64,000 bases of DNA from Allobosea sp. Tri-44 (GCF_004123845.1 NZ_NBDP01000003.1:310001-374000); one strand, 5' to 3'. Positions 19,478 through 28,408 are shown, numbered from the stretch's first letter. Numbers and translations are program-made. The notes: generated by a model from the letters alone, not told the origin.

Positions 19478-20371
19478 TCAGTTCTGCTGCAGGCTGCCGC
19501 GCAAGGGGCGGGAGGGCGGCATCAGCGCGGCGAGGCGGGCGTCGCTCCTCGGCGGCGCGATGAAGGCCTGCGCGGTCTTCCCGGACATGCCGAGATCGTA
19601 AGGCCGGCTCGGCGGCAGCGTCATGTTGGTGACGAGCTGCGAGGCTGCGCTGGCGGGGGCGGCGGCGGGCGCCTCGGGCGCGAAGGCGAGCGGCGCGGTC
19701 GCGAAGGAGGTCGACCCGGTCGAGGCCGTGGTGGCGAGCGGCGCCGGCGCGGTGACCGCGGCGAGCTGGTAGCTCGGCTCTTCGATGCGGCGGCGCTCGG
19801 GGCGCTCGCCCTTGACGTAGAAGGCGTTGCCGCCGGCCACCGTCACGTAATGCATGTTGGCGTATGAGAAGCGCAGGCCCGCCATGTGGAAATGCTTGGC
19901 GTTGCCGACAGCCTCGTTGCGCTTGCCGGCGAGGATGGCTTCGGCGGCGGCCTCGGCCTTCGGCAGGTCGCGGGCGACCATCTGGCGGGTCAGCACGCCC
20001 GGCGCGAACTGGCGCGGCGCGCCGACGACGCCGCAGATCGTCTCAGGATAGCGCGGCGCTCCGACCCGGTTCATCACCACCGTGCCGACGCCGAGCAGGC
20101 CTGCATCGCTCGAGCGGTTCGATTCGAAATACATCGCGCGGACAAGGCATTCCTTCTCGCGCGGGTCGGCCTTGGCGAGCTCGATGGCGCGCTTGCGGGC
20201 CTCGTGCGGCTGCTTGGCGGCGGGGGCGGCGGTGTTCGCAGCGGTCTGGACCGGCGAGACGCTGCAGGCGCCGAGGGCAGGCGCAGCCAGGGCAACCAGA
20301 AGCGGGATCGTCTTGCGGGGGCCCATGCCGGTGAAACGGACGGCGTTCGCAGCGATCATTGTCCGCTTCAT
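19478..20371 (-). CDS. Cell wall hydrolase, SleB family
   Basis: A 297-residue exported lipoprotein-like hydrolase of peptidoglycan. The lipobox LGAC follows a hydrophobic stretch (IPLLVALAAPALGAC). The SleB/CwlJ core starts at ECLVRAMYFESNRSSDAGLLG, with the expected glutamate in MYFE, and runs to about residue 165 (HFHMAGLRFSYAN). The tail after residue 195 is low-complexity, rich in Ala, Pro and Ser. The first ATG would give a 15-residue extension before MGPRKTIPLL, and the second ATG may be the true start. No neighbour suggests a sporulation role, and in alphaproteobacteria these enzymes are thought to remodel the wall. Confidence 0.85.
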   Translation of the reverse strand: MKRTMIAANAVRFTGMGPRKTIPLLVALAAPALGACSVSPVQTAANTAAPAAKQPHEARKRAIELAKADPREKECLVRAMYFESNRSSDAGLLGVGTVVMNRVGAPRYPETICGVVGAPRQFAPGVLTRQMVARDLPKAEAAAEAILAGKRNEAVGNAKHFHMAGLRFSYANMHYVTVAGGNAFYVKGERPERRRIEEPSYQLAAVTAPAPLATTASTGSTSFATAPLAFAPEAPAAAPASAASQLVTNMTLPPSRPYDLGMSGKTAQAFIAPPRSDARLAALMPPSRPLRGSLQQN

Positions 20372-20677
20372 GCGGTCATCTCCTGATTACGGGTCGGGCC
20401 TGCCTCGGGTGGCAGGCCGTCATCACCGGAAAGGAATCCGAAGCCTCTTACCAGAAAGTTAATTTCGAAAGGAAGAGGCAAAGCTGCATGACGGCGGGTC
20501 GGCGCTCCACTGTGGTGAGGCGCTCGGATTTTCGGAGTGGGAATTGACTGGGGGTTGTTCCCGTTGATGGCACATTGCGCGGGAGCAGGGCAGGGATGAG
20601 GGCCTGTCCTATCAGCAAGAGACGCGCGCTGCCATGCCGGGGGAGGCCGGGACAGCAAGCCCGACCGTGACGGGGCC
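20372..20677. other. Intergenic region with repeat fragments
   Basis: About 300 bases between sleB-like and DUF4167-like genes. It contains copies of motifs seen in the 18.4-19.5 kb region: a GGAATTGACTGGGGGTTGTTC-like segment near 20537-20563 and GGGCAGGGATGAGGGCCTG near 20588-20606. No gene was seen. Confidence 0.6.
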
Positions 20678-20905
20678 TCAGGCGGCCGTGCCGTTGATCA
20701 GGCGCTGATAATGCTCGGCATATTGGTAATAGCGCTCGGCCTCGACCCTGTCGCCGGTGAGGGCCTTGGCCTTGGCCAGAGCGACATAGCGCTCATAGCT
20801 CGCCTGCGGGCTTGCGCCCGGCTTTGCCTGCGCAGCGTCGGCGCGTGGCCCCGGGCGGGTGAAGCGATTGTCGAACGCTGTCGTTCTGGATGGGTGTGTG
20901 TTCAT
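20678..20905 (-). CDS. Short DUF4167-type protein
   Basis: A 75-residue protein whose C-terminal half (SYERYVALAKAKALTGDRVE, then AERYYQYAEHYQRL) is the helical core of the DUF4167 family of alphaproteobacteria. Typical members are longer, with an N-terminal RG-rich part and long tails, whereas this one has only a 30-residue leader. The start codon follows a strong AGGAGG. The gene lies 11 bases after the small protein at 20917-21087, so the two are probably co-transcribed. Function unknown, and nucleic-acid binding has been suggested for the family by its RG-rich part, which is missing here. Confidence 0.7.
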   Translation of the reverse strand: MNTHPSRTTAFDNRFTRPGPRADAAQAKPGASPQASYERYVALAKAKALTGDRVEAERYYQYAEHYQRLINGTAA

Positions 20906-20916
20906 GTCCAGCCTCC

Positions 20917-21087
20917 TTATCCCAGCATCTTCTTGACGATGCGACGCAGCTCCTGCCGGCTGAGCCCGCAGGGTTGCGGCTTCCAGTCAGGAGAGCTTGC
21001 GGGCGCGGATTTCGGCGGAAGCGTATTGGCGATCGCATCGGCGACACGCCCGGTCTGCGGTGACTTCAGTCGTATTGATTCTTGCAT
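20917..21087 (-). CDS. Small hypothetical protein (56 aa)
   Basis: An ATG-initiated frame of 56 codons ending with TAA, directly upstream of the DUF4167-type gene and just 11 bases from its start. The C-terminal part (CGLSRQELRRIVKKMLG) looks like a short amphipathic helix with a conserved-looking Leu-Ser-Arg-x-Glu-Leu-Arg turn. The N-terminal part is rich in Pro, Ser and Ala. It carries two aspects of a real gene: tight spacing to the next gene and a strong ribosome-binding site for that gene at its own 3' end. No function can be assigned. Confidence 0.55.
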   Translation of the reverse strand: MQESIRLKSPQTGRVADAIANTLPPKSAPASSPDWKPQPCGLSRQELRRIVKKMLG

Positions 21088-21333
21088 TTATGTCCGTTTG
21101 CCGCCCGGCTTAAGGCCGCGCGGTCTTGTGGTGACATCGCCGGGCACACTACGTGCGGCGATGATGCTGCGATTGGCAGCGATCCGTTTTCGATGGGTAG
21201 GGTGGAGGCTCGTCGCCGGTTCCAAGCAGAGGAACCAGCCGATCAGTCTTCGCCTGCCTACTATTTCTATCCGGGCAATGTGGCCAAATGAAGTTGTTCG
21301 GCCGCGTTCTGCTGCTTTGTGACTGTCGAGACC

Positions 21334-21762
21334 TTATGGGAAATAGGTCGTCGCAACAGTTGCCGGACGATGACGACATGGTCCCTTGAGGTTTTTCTCG
21401 ATGGCGGTCATCGCCGCGTCCACCGACAGGAACGGCCCCTTCCGGATGTCGCTCAGCCGCTCGACCTGTTCCTGCGAAAGAGTGATCCAGCAGGTGCCGT
21501 GCGGATCGCAAATGATCGAGCAGATCGGACGCTCGAGCAGGTCGCAGACGCCCCAGTCGCCGGAGAGGTTGCGCCGCACGGTCGTGTCCATGGCTTCCTC
21601 CGGATCTACTCCGATATGGCCATGGAAGCGGTGATTTGTAAGGGCAAGGCGCTGATCGAGGCCGATGTTCCCCGGTTGGAGCGTCATTTCATCGGCGCCC
21701 GGATCGCTGTTGCGGAGCCGCATTGCTTTTCGCAGTTGCAGCAAAGTCGGATTCTTGCTCAC
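21334..21762 (-). CDS. Hypothetical protein
   Basis: A 142-residue soluble protein with no signal peptide, membrane segment or domain that I recognise. Residues 70-120 (DWGVCDLLERPICSI, ITLSQEQVERLSDIRKGP) could be a small alpha/beta fold, and the Cys residues are few. Its codon use resembles that of the flanking genes. It is divergent from the PEP carboxylase gene, with 42 bases between the two starts, so the region between may hold both promoters. The frame is intact. Whether it is expressed is unknown. Confidence 0.45.
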   Translation of the reverse strand: MSKNPTLLQLRKAMRLRNSDPGADEMTLQPGNIGLDQRLALTNHRFHGHIGVDPEEAMDTTVRRNLSGDWGVCDLLERPICSIICDPHGTCWITLSQEQVERLSDIRKGPFLSVDAAMTAIEKNLKGPCRHRPATVATTYFP

Positions 21763-21804
21763 CTGCTGCCCGCCTCATCAAACGATTGAAAAGCGGAGAG
21801 CGGC

Positions 21805-24618
21805 GTGGCGGGTACGGAGGAGTTGTCGCCATCGGCGCTGGCGGGCGAATTGTCGGCGGCGATCGTGCAGGCGCGCTCGGATGCGCGCGAGGACCCGTTC
21901 GGCAATCCGGTGCTGCGCGTCACGCTCTGGCTGACCCGCAAGATGGATCGTGGCGAGGTCACGCTCGAGGATGCCGCCGCGCTGATCCGCCAGCTCGGCC
22001 GCGCCGCGCTCGCCGACAGGGCGGCGCGCGTCGCGTCTTATGTCGGGCTGGAGCAGGATGAGCTTGAGGCTTATGCGGTGCTGGCGCGGCGCGTCGCCGA
22101 TGAGGCGAGCGGCGCGGCGCAGCCCTTCGAGGCCTATGGCGCGGCGCTGGCGCGGGTGCGCTTCGCCGCGGTCTTCACCGCGCATCCGACCTTCGGCATG
22201 AGCCGGGTGGTGGCGCATGCGCTGGCCGAACTCGCCTCGAATGAGGGCGAGGCGGCGGCGCTGAGGGCGGCCGATCTCTCCTTCCGGCCGGATGAAGCGA
22301 TCACCTTGCAGGACGAGTTCGAGCAGGCGCGCTTCTCGGTACGCAACGCCCGCGACGCGATCGACCGGCTGAACGCCGCCTTCCTGGCCGAGGCACGGGC
22401 GCGCTGGCCGCAGCGCTGGCGCGAACTCAGGCCGCGCGCCTTGCTGCTTGCCTCCTGGGTCGGCTGTGACACCGATGGGCGAACCGATATCGGCTGGTGG
22501 GACACGCTGCGCTACCGGCTGGAATCGAAGCGTGGCCAGTTCTTCCGCCTGCTGGAGAAGCTGCCGGAGGCGCCGACGACCGCCGAGGTGAGGGCGCTGG
22601 TCGAGGGCGCGCACGCGGCGGTCGAGCGGCAGCTGGCGCTTTGCCCGCCTTTGAACAGCAAGCCGGAGATCGGGGCGCTGCAGGCGTTCTCGCTCGCACT
22701 GGTCGGCGAGCGTGAGGCGGCCCTGCCGGATTCCTCAAAGCTGCTGGCCGCGCTCGACAAGGCGATCGTGCTGGCTGAAGACGAGGCGACGGCGAGCGCG
22801 CTCATCCTGGCGCGGGCCGGCGTGATCGCACATGGCGTCTCGATCGCGCTGCCGCACTTCAGGCTCAACGCCTCGCAATTGCACAACGCGATGCGCGGGG
22901 TGATCCCGCTCGACGAGGAGCCGGCCCAGCCGGCGCAGCGGCGCGCCTTCCTTTCCGCCGCGAACCAGGCGCTCGCCAGGGCGAAGCCGACGCCGGTGGA
23001 TTTCGGGGCGCTCGCGGTCGAGCGCGCCTCGGCGGCGCGGATGATGATGATGGTCGCGCAGATCGTGAAGCATGTCGACGGCTCGCGACCGGTGCGCTTC
23101 CTGATCGCCGAGACCGAGACCGGTTATACGCTGCTGTCGGCGCTCTATCTCGCCAAGCGCTTCGGCATCGCCGACCTCGTCGAGATCTCGCCGCTGTTCG
23201 AGACCTCCGACGCGCTGGAGCAAGGGCCGCGCATCATCGACGAGGCGCTGCGCAGCCCGCATTGGCGCGACTATCTCAAGCGCCATGGAAGGCTCTGCGT
23301 CCAGTTCGGCTACTCCGATTCCGGCCGCTATATCGGCCAGGTCGCGGCGACCTTCTGGGTCGAGCGGCTGCGCAGTCGCATCCTCGAATTGCTGCAGCGC
23401 TATGGGCTTACCGAGATCGAGCTCGTGATCTTCGACACCCATGGCGAGTCGGCCGGGCGCGGCGCACACCCCGACAGTCTTGCCGACCGGCTCGCCTATC
23501 TCGATCCGGAATGGCCGCGGCGCGCCTTTGCCAAGGCCGGCGTCAAGGTCACGCGCGAGACCAGCTTTCAGGGCAGCGACGGCTATCTGCTGTTTGGCAC
23601 GAGCGGGCTGGCGGGCGCGACGGTGGCGCGTATCGCGGAAAGTGTCTTCGCCGACCCGTCGGCCGGCGCGGATGATCCGATCTATGCCGAACCGGATTTC
23701 TCGACCGAGTTCTTCCAGACCGTGCGCGAGGAGATGACCCATCTCGTCGACGATCCCGGCTATGCGGCGCTGATCGGCACCTTCGGCCCGTCCTTGCTCG
23801 ACAAGACCGGCTCGCGCCCGGCGGCGCGGCAGAGCGATGCCGGCGGGCCGACGGTGATCCGCCATCCGCGCGAGCTGCGCGCCATCCCCAACAACGCCAT
23901 CCTGCAGCAGCTTGGCTGGCTGGCGAACAGCGTCCACGGCATCGGCCAGGCGGCGGCGCGAGCGCCCGAGCTGTTCCTTGCGATGCGCGAGAGCTCGGAG
24001 CGCTTCGGCCGGGCCTACCGCCTTGCGGCCCATGCCATGGCGAACAGCGATCTCGACGTGCTGCGCGCCTATCTCGACACGCTCGACGCCGGCAGCTGGT
24101 TCGACCGGGCACGGCGGACCGAGAAGGAGGGGCGGCGCGACGAACTGCTCGCCGTCGCGGACGCATTGGCACAGCTCGACCTGGCGCCCACGCTCCGGCG
24201 GCTGTTCTGGCGCTTCGCCTCGGACCGGCTGAAGCTGAAGGAGGCGGCGGGCGAGCTGCCGGCGATGCCGGTCAGGCTGGTGGCGCTGCATACGCTGCGC
24301 CTCTCGCTGCTGCACCGGATCTGGCTGTCGGCGACGCATATCCCCGATTTCCGCCCGCATGCCGGGGTGACGCGCGAATTGCTGCTCGAACGCATCCTGC
24401 GGCTCGACATGGCCGGGGCGCTCGCGCTTCTCGGCGAGATCTTCCCGGTCAACCCCGATCCGGCGCTGGGCCTCGATTTCGGCGAGCCTGCCGGTCCGCG
24501 CGAAGGCGGAGCCTATGCTGCCTTGCACCGCGACGTGATCGAGCCGATGCGGGCGTGCTTTGCGTTGCTGCGCGAGATCTCAGGCGCGATCCAGCACGAG
24601 ATCGGCGCGTTCGGCTGA
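21805..24618 (+). CDS. ppc: Divergent phosphoenolpyruvate carboxylase
   Basis: Makes oxaloacetate from PEP and bicarbonate in the family's canonical role. The 937-residue length fits. The histidine motif FTAHPT is present near residue 130, followed by VEISPLFET and a conserved LRAIPNN. Other catalytic stretches differ from the textbook forms: SDSGRYIGQ in place of the SD(S/A)(N/A)KD(A/G)G loop, DTHGESAGRGAHPDS in place of the FHGRGG(S/T)(I/V)GRGGGP region and SFQGSDGYL in place of the QGE-M-IR region. GTG 21805 follows GGAGA. The protein may be a divergent but active class, seen in methylotroph relatives, or may have altered activity. Confidence 0.85.
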   Translation: MAGTEELSPSALAGELSAAIVQARSDAREDPFGNPVLRVTLWLTRKMDRGEVTLEDAAALIRQLGRAALADRAARVASYVGLEQDELEAYAVLARRVADEASGAAQPFEAYGAALARVRFAAVFTAHPTFGMSRVVAHALAELASNEGEAAALRAADLSFRPDEAITLQDEFEQARFSVRNARDAIDRLNAAFLAEARARWPQRWRELRPRALLLASWVGCDTDGRTDIGWWDTLRYRLESKRGQFFRLLEKLPEAPTTAEVRALVEGAHAAVERQLALCPPLNSKPEIGALQAFSLALVGEREAALPDSSKLLAALDKAIVLAEDEATASALILARAGVIAHGVSIALPHFRLNASQLHNAMRGVIPLDEEPAQPAQRRAFLSAANQALARAKPTPVDFGALAVERASAARMMMMVAQIVKHVDGSRPVRFLIAETETGYTLLSALYLAKRFGIADLVEISPLFETSDALEQGPRIIDEALRSPHWRDYLKRHGRLCVQFGYSDSGRYIGQVAATFWVERLRSRILELLQRYGLTEIELVIFDTHGESAGRGAHPDSLADRLAYLDPEWPRRAFAKAGVKVTRETSFQGSDGYLLFGTSGLAGATVARIAESVFADPSAGADDPIYAEPDFSTEFFQTVREEMTHLVDDPGYAALIGTFGPSLLDKTGSRPAARQSDAGGPTVIRHPRELRAIPNNAILQQLGWLANSVHGIGQAAARAPELFLAMRESSERFGRAYRLAAHAMANSDLDVLRAYLDTLDAGSWFDRARRTEKEGRRDELLAVADALAQLDLAPTLRRLFWRFASDRLKLKEAAGELPAMPVRLVALHTLRLSLLHRIWLSATHIPDFRPHAGVTRELLLERILRLDMAGALALLGEIFPVNPDPALGLDFGEPAGPREGGAYAALHRDVIEPMRACFALLREISGAIQHEIGAFG

Positions 24619-24635
24619 GGGATCAGCCGCCAACC

Positions 24636-24728
24636 GTCATGCTCGCCCTTGTGGCGAGCATCCACGTCTTGAACACCGCTCTCGAAGGATGAAGACGTGG
24701 ATGGTCGGGACAAGCCCGACCATGACGG
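24636..24728. repeat. Dispersed palindromic repeat, copy 3
   Basis: Same arrangement as 19078-19169: CTCGCC hairpin, CATCCACGTCTTGAAC, short variable spacer (CACCGCTCTCGAAGGA), AAGACGTGGATG and GGTCGGG hairpin. It lies immediately downstream of ppc and between convergent genes. Confidence 0.8.
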
Positions 24729-24746
24729 AAGGGGTGATGGACGGCC

Positions 24747-25037
24747 TCAGGCCGCCCGGTCGAGCGCGACCACGATGTCGGTGTACTCAGGCTCGTGCGG
24801 AGAGAGATTCTTTCGGCTCTCATCACTCCAGCGCGCGAGCTTGACCACACGCCCCATGCTCTCGGCGGCTCCATCGGTCTTCACCGGCTCGATGATGGCG
24901 AGCCCGCCGGTGTCGAGGAAGAAGGTATGTTCGCCGAACAGCTCGCCGAGCTGGACCGTTGCCGGATGGTTCTCCGGTATCGCCTGGGCCTCGATCTGGT
25001 GGAGGGCGCTGTCGATGCCTGCTTCGTTCAGTTTCAT
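24747..25037 (-). CDS. Hypothetical protein
   Basis: A 96-residue acidic protein with no signal peptide and no recognised domain. The central stretch GEHTFFLDTGGLAIIEPVK is hydrophobic and strand-like, and the C-terminus (HEPEYTDIVVALDRAA) is acidic. ATG 25037 has AAAGGAT upstream and gives a compact protein. A further ATG 15 bases upstream would add five residues. It is the only gene between the dispersed repeat and the next exported protein. Function unknown. Confidence 0.5.
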   Translation of the reverse strand: MKLNEAGIDSALHQIEAQAIPENHPATVQLGELFGEHTFFLDTGGLAIIEPVKTDGAAESMGRVVKLARWSDESRKNLSPHEPEYTDIVVALDRAA

Positions 25038-25201
25038 GATCGATCCTTTCATTGCGAGTGAGAGACGGATTCACCGATCGGACTGTGCCAATCCGATCGC
25101 ATCCGGCTCTCGCGGCGCTGCGCGGGAACGGGCAGGAGCGCCGCACTGCCCATGGAAGTGCTCCGGTCTGGCGGCCGGCACTCCTCAAATGGCCTGGCTT
25201 C

Positions 25202-25561
25202 TCAGATGCTCTCCTCGGCGATCAGGGTCAGGTCGCCGTCCTCGTCGAAGGCGACCGCGATGACCGCGGCGGAGTTCATGCCCTTGGCCTGAAGCGCCTT
25301 GGCGGCGACGGGAATGGCGTCTATCGACTGCCTGAGCTGCTGCAACTCGTCAGGACTGGTCTGCGCGATGGCGCTGTCGACCTGCACGCGCAATTGCGGC
25401 GGCAACGAGCGGCGTTCGATCACGGTCGCAGTGCGGATCGCAGTCGGATCCTGGAGGCCGGGAACCTCAGGGACGGGGAGGGAAGGCGATTGGCCCTGCG
25501 CTGCGGCCGCGCCGGTAAACAGCACGAAGGACAGGCAGACGGCGCTGGCAAGGTTACGCAT
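25202..25561 (-). CDS. Hypothetical exported protein
   Basis: A 119-residue protein with a Sec signal peptide (MRNLASAVCLSFVLFTGAAA, cleaved near AAAQGQ). The mature part begins with a Pro-rich stretch and continues as amphipathic helices (LPPQLRVQVDSAIAQTSPDE) ending in an acidic tail (DEDGDLTLIAEESI). No family was recognised. It is probably periplasmic. It lies between two other short minus-strand genes but is too far from each to be clearly in one operon. Confidence 0.6.
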   Translation of the reverse strand: MRNLASAVCLSFVLFTGAAAAQGQSPSLPVPEVPGLQDPTAIRTATVIERRSLPPQLRVQVDSAIAQTSPDELQQLRQSIDAIPVAAKALQAKGMNSAAVIAVAFDEDGDLTLIAEESI

Positions 25562-25708
25562 CTCTGGCTCCTTTCCATCGCTGGAGGAGGGGCAAGCGCC
25601 CGATGCGGAGCGACCCTGGATGCGAAATCTGGTCAGCCTCTGTCGCTGGTCTGACCGTTCGAAGGTATCAATGCGATTGAAATGGGACGGCGCGGGCGAG
25701 ACTGTGCC

Positions 25709-26242
25709 TCAGCGCGTGCGCTCCGAGAGCTCGGCCGAGGCGGCGGCGTTGCGATCGCCGATCGCCTGCACAGGCTCCCAGACCGTGTAGTTGTCCCTCG
25801 GAGTCGAGATCAGGTATTTGAGCTGGCCCTTGGCCTTGGCCGAGAGCAGCTTGCTGGTCTGGAAGCTGGCGAAGTTGGCATAGGCGCGCGCGCCGCCATC
25901 GAACACCACGACGCGATCCTTCAGGACGATGATGTCGCCCTTCTTCAGCGTCTCGTCCTTGAGGTACCAGAACGGGTCGTTGGCATATTCCATCGGCTTG
26001 ACGAGCGGCGTCTTCGGCCCGTCCTTGACGTCCTTGGTGGCGCCTTCGAGCTTCGCCTTCTTGCGCGAGGGCCGAACGGTCATGTGCAGCGGCACGCTCT
26101 CCGGCATGGGCGCGACGGCCCGGCGCTGCGGGACGCCGAACAACGTTTCCCAGAAGCCCGCTGCGTTCGCGGGCGAGGCGACAGCAATCGAGGTCGCTGC
26201 CAGCGCGGCAACCGCTATGACTTGTTTCGAAATTGACGGCAC
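25709..26242 (-). CDS. Hypothetical exported protein
   Basis: A 177-residue protein with a signal peptide (SISKQVIAVAALAATSIAVA, cleaved near PANA). The basic middle stretch (PSRKKAKLEGATKDVKDG) is followed by a small beta-rich module with KKGDIIVLKDRVVVFDGG and YANFASFQTSKLL. This could be a small surface or periplasmic protein of the DUF type seen in Rhizobiales. GTG 26242 puts the signal peptide at the N-terminus. The frame extends 39 codons upstream but that stretch is unlike a signal sequence. Function unknown. Confidence 0.6.
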   Translation of the reverse strand: MPSISKQVIAVAALAATSIAVASPANAAGFWETLFGVPQRRAVAPMPESVPLHMTVRPSRKKAKLEGATKDVKDGPKTPLVKPMEYANDPFWYLKDETLKKGDIIVLKDRVVVFDGGARAYANFASFQTSKLLSAKAKGQLKYLISTPRDNYTVWEPVQAIGDRNAAASAELSERTR

Positions 26243-26458
26243 GGCTGAATCCCCAGCTCCGCAACCGGAGATAGTGATAAGTCTGCCCGATCTCAATGAC
26301 GACAGAGCGACGTGATGAATCGCTTCTTCGTCACATTTCGGCGATTGCGTCGAACCCATTGCGAGATTGTTGAGCTGTGATCGATTCCGCGATGAATTTT
26401 GCTGCGTTGCAGCGCTGGCACCGCGCTGGGCTCATGCGGCCATGCGCCGGCAAAGGGA

Positions 26459-28408
26459 TCAAGGCTGTGGAAGCTTGAGCACCTCGCGCAGCACCGGAAT
26501 GGTCGCGTCGGCGATCGCGGAATGGCCGCTGGCATTGGGATGGAAGGAGCCGCCAAGCGTCGCGGCGAGAAGAGGCTGCACCTTGTCCTGGGGAGGATAG
26601 GGCGTCCTTCCTCTACCGATCGGGGCGACGCGCATGTAGTGGCCGGTGAGGAAGGCATCATTCGGCGTGACGAACCAGCGGTTGCGTGGCCGATAGGCGC
26701 GCCATTCGCTCGGCGCGAACGGCTCCCACAGGAAGTGGTGGGGCTTTTTGAACCCGACATAGGTGGGAAATTGCATCGCACCTGAAATCTGGCGATCCGG
26801 CGCATCGGCGGGTGCGCCCGCCGTGCAAAGGGCGTGGCCAGCGAAGCGCTCGACATGGCTATCGACGAACCGCCAGCGCCGACCTTCAGGAAGGGCGGCG
26901 ACGGCAGCTGCAATGTTCTGGTTCAGGAACGGCACGAACGTGGCCGCTTCCCGACCTGTATCGTCCTTGCTGATCGCGAGAATGCGGTGGACGTCCATGC
27001 CCGCGTCGCTCGGCTGACAGACGCTGCTTCCGCCGCCGCTGCGCGTGATCTGCGGATAGCCGGTCTGGATGATGGCGGAGGAGGGCAGGTCGAGGTGCCT
27101 GCGGAAGGCGTCGGACAATTCCCCGATGCGGTTCGGGATCAGGTCCCTGACGGCCTGGCGCGCCTCGTCGAAGGTCTTGGTCGCGACCTGGCTGAGCCAA
27201 AGCTCGTAGAGCATTTCTGTGAACGGCCCGTAATCGCCCTTGGCGACCACCTCTTCGGCGATCACGCTGGAGAAGCCGATATCGTTTCCACCGACGCTGA
27301 GCAGCACTGCGTCCGGCTTGAGCCGGGCCCGCTCCTTGCAATCGCGCAACTCGCTTTGCCAGTCGAAGCCCCTGCCACGATTGTTGAAGCGGCTGTAGCC
27401 GACCCTGCTGCTGCAGTAGTCGCGCCAATAGCGCATGAGTTGCGGTGAAGCGTCGTAGAAGCTTTCCTCGTCGTCTCGCGCCGCATAATAGCCGAGGATG
27501 CCGGCCTGGACCTCGGCGCCGGTGCAACTATAGGGCGTCAGCGTTACGGCCAGGTCGCGATGCGCCAAGGCAAGGATGAGCGTCGCGCGGACATGCTGAG
27601 AATAGAGCGAGCGATGGCATTGGCTGTTGAGCCAGATGGCTCTTGCGTAGGGATGTCCCAGTCTTTGGTGATCGCCACCAAGCCGTCGCGGATAATTCCG
27701 AGGACGTCCATTGGTCGACGAGGATGCTTGGTAGCTTGATGGGCTGTCATCGACGAGCTCGACCGGCTTGTCGGGATTGCCTTCGCCCGAGGAGAACGAA
27801 TCGCCGAAGCCGACGATCGCGACATGGCGCAGCCGCACGCTCCTGGTCTCGGCCACAGGTGCATTCGCTGCTGTCACCGTGATGTCGAAGGGCTTGTCGA
27901 AGGCGCGCCGCGCCAGCCGCACTTCCGTGGCGCAGGGTGCGACGACGGTGAGTTCGGCAGCTACCCATCGGCAGGATTGCCCGGCGAGCGCCGGCGGCAG
28001 GTCGGCGATCCTTGCGAGCACGTCGGCGACGCGCGGCTCCATGAACTGGTCGCCGGTGTCGAGCTTACATTTCCAATGGCCGTGATTGCCGTTCTCGAAG
28101 CAGGTTTCGCGCGTGACCGCGGAGGTCCAGCCATAGCGCGCGATGCTGACCCGGTCACCGAAGGCCCTACCGAGCGTGCCTTTCGCAGCGGCACGTTGCA
28201 TGGCGTCTTCAAAAGCGAAGGCCGGCCGCTCCTTGCGGTCTTCAGCTGGCAGCGCGGCGAAGACCTCGGCGAGCTTGCGGAACTGCTTTTCCTGCTTGAA
28301 CAGGCGAAAGCGGTTGGCGATCTCCCACTCGATCCGCGGCTGCGCGAAAGCTTCGCCGGCAGCGAGCCCGACAGTCAGGAGCAATAGAAACAAGCGCAGC
28401 CGAAACAT
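26459..28408 (-). CDS. Large secreted SGNH hydrolase
   Basis: A 649-residue exported hydrolase. A signal peptide (MFRLRLFLLLLTVGLAAGEA, cleaved near AFAQ) leads to an unassigned N-terminal domain of about 170 residues, then an SGNH/GDSL esterase domain with G202-D203-S204 in GFGDSFSSGEGN, N375 in SVGGNDIGFSS, and H623 in HPNASGH. The aspartate normally three residues before the last histidine (D-x-x-H) is a glycine, so it probably works as a Ser-His dyad. ATG 28408 was chosen because the frame extends upstream without a signal. The hydrolase may cleave esters in a polysaccharide or lipid outside the cell. Confidence 0.8.
   Translation of the reverse strand: MFRLRLFLLLLTVGLAAGEAFAQPRIEWEIANRFRLFKQEKQFRKLAEVFAALPAEDRKERPAFAFEDAMQRAAAKGTLGRAFGDRVSIARYGWTSAVTRETCFENGNHGHWKCKLDTGDQFMEPRVADVLARIADLPPALAGQSCRWVAAELTVVAPCATEVRLARRAFDKPFDITVTAANAPVAETRSVRLRHVAIVGFGDSFSSGEGNPDKPVELVDDSPSSYQASSSTNGRPRNYPRRLGGDHQRLGHPYARAIWLNSQCHRSLYSQHVRATLILALAHRDLAVTLTPYSCTGAEVQAGILGYYAARDDEESFYDASPQLMRYWRDYCSSRVGYSRFNNRGRGFDWQSELRDCKERARLKPDAVLLSVGGNDIGFSSVIAEEVVAKGDYGPFTEMLYELWLSQVATKTFDEARQAVRDLIPNRIGELSDAFRRHLDLPSSAIIQTGYPQITRSGGGSSVCQPSDAGMDVHRILAISKDDTGREAATFVPFLNQNIAAAVAALPEGRRWRFVDSHVERFAGHALCTAGAPADAPDRQISGAMQFPTYVGFKKPHHFLWEPFAPSEWRAYRPRNRWFVTPNDAFLTGHYMRVAPIGRGRTPYPPQDKVQPLLAATLGGSFHPNASGHSAIADATIPVLREVLKLPQP

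Noticed and set aside
22735..24528. Long minus-strand frame opposite the PEP carboxylase
   Set aside because: Antisense to a confirmed gene; long open antisense frames are normal in GC-rich DNA.
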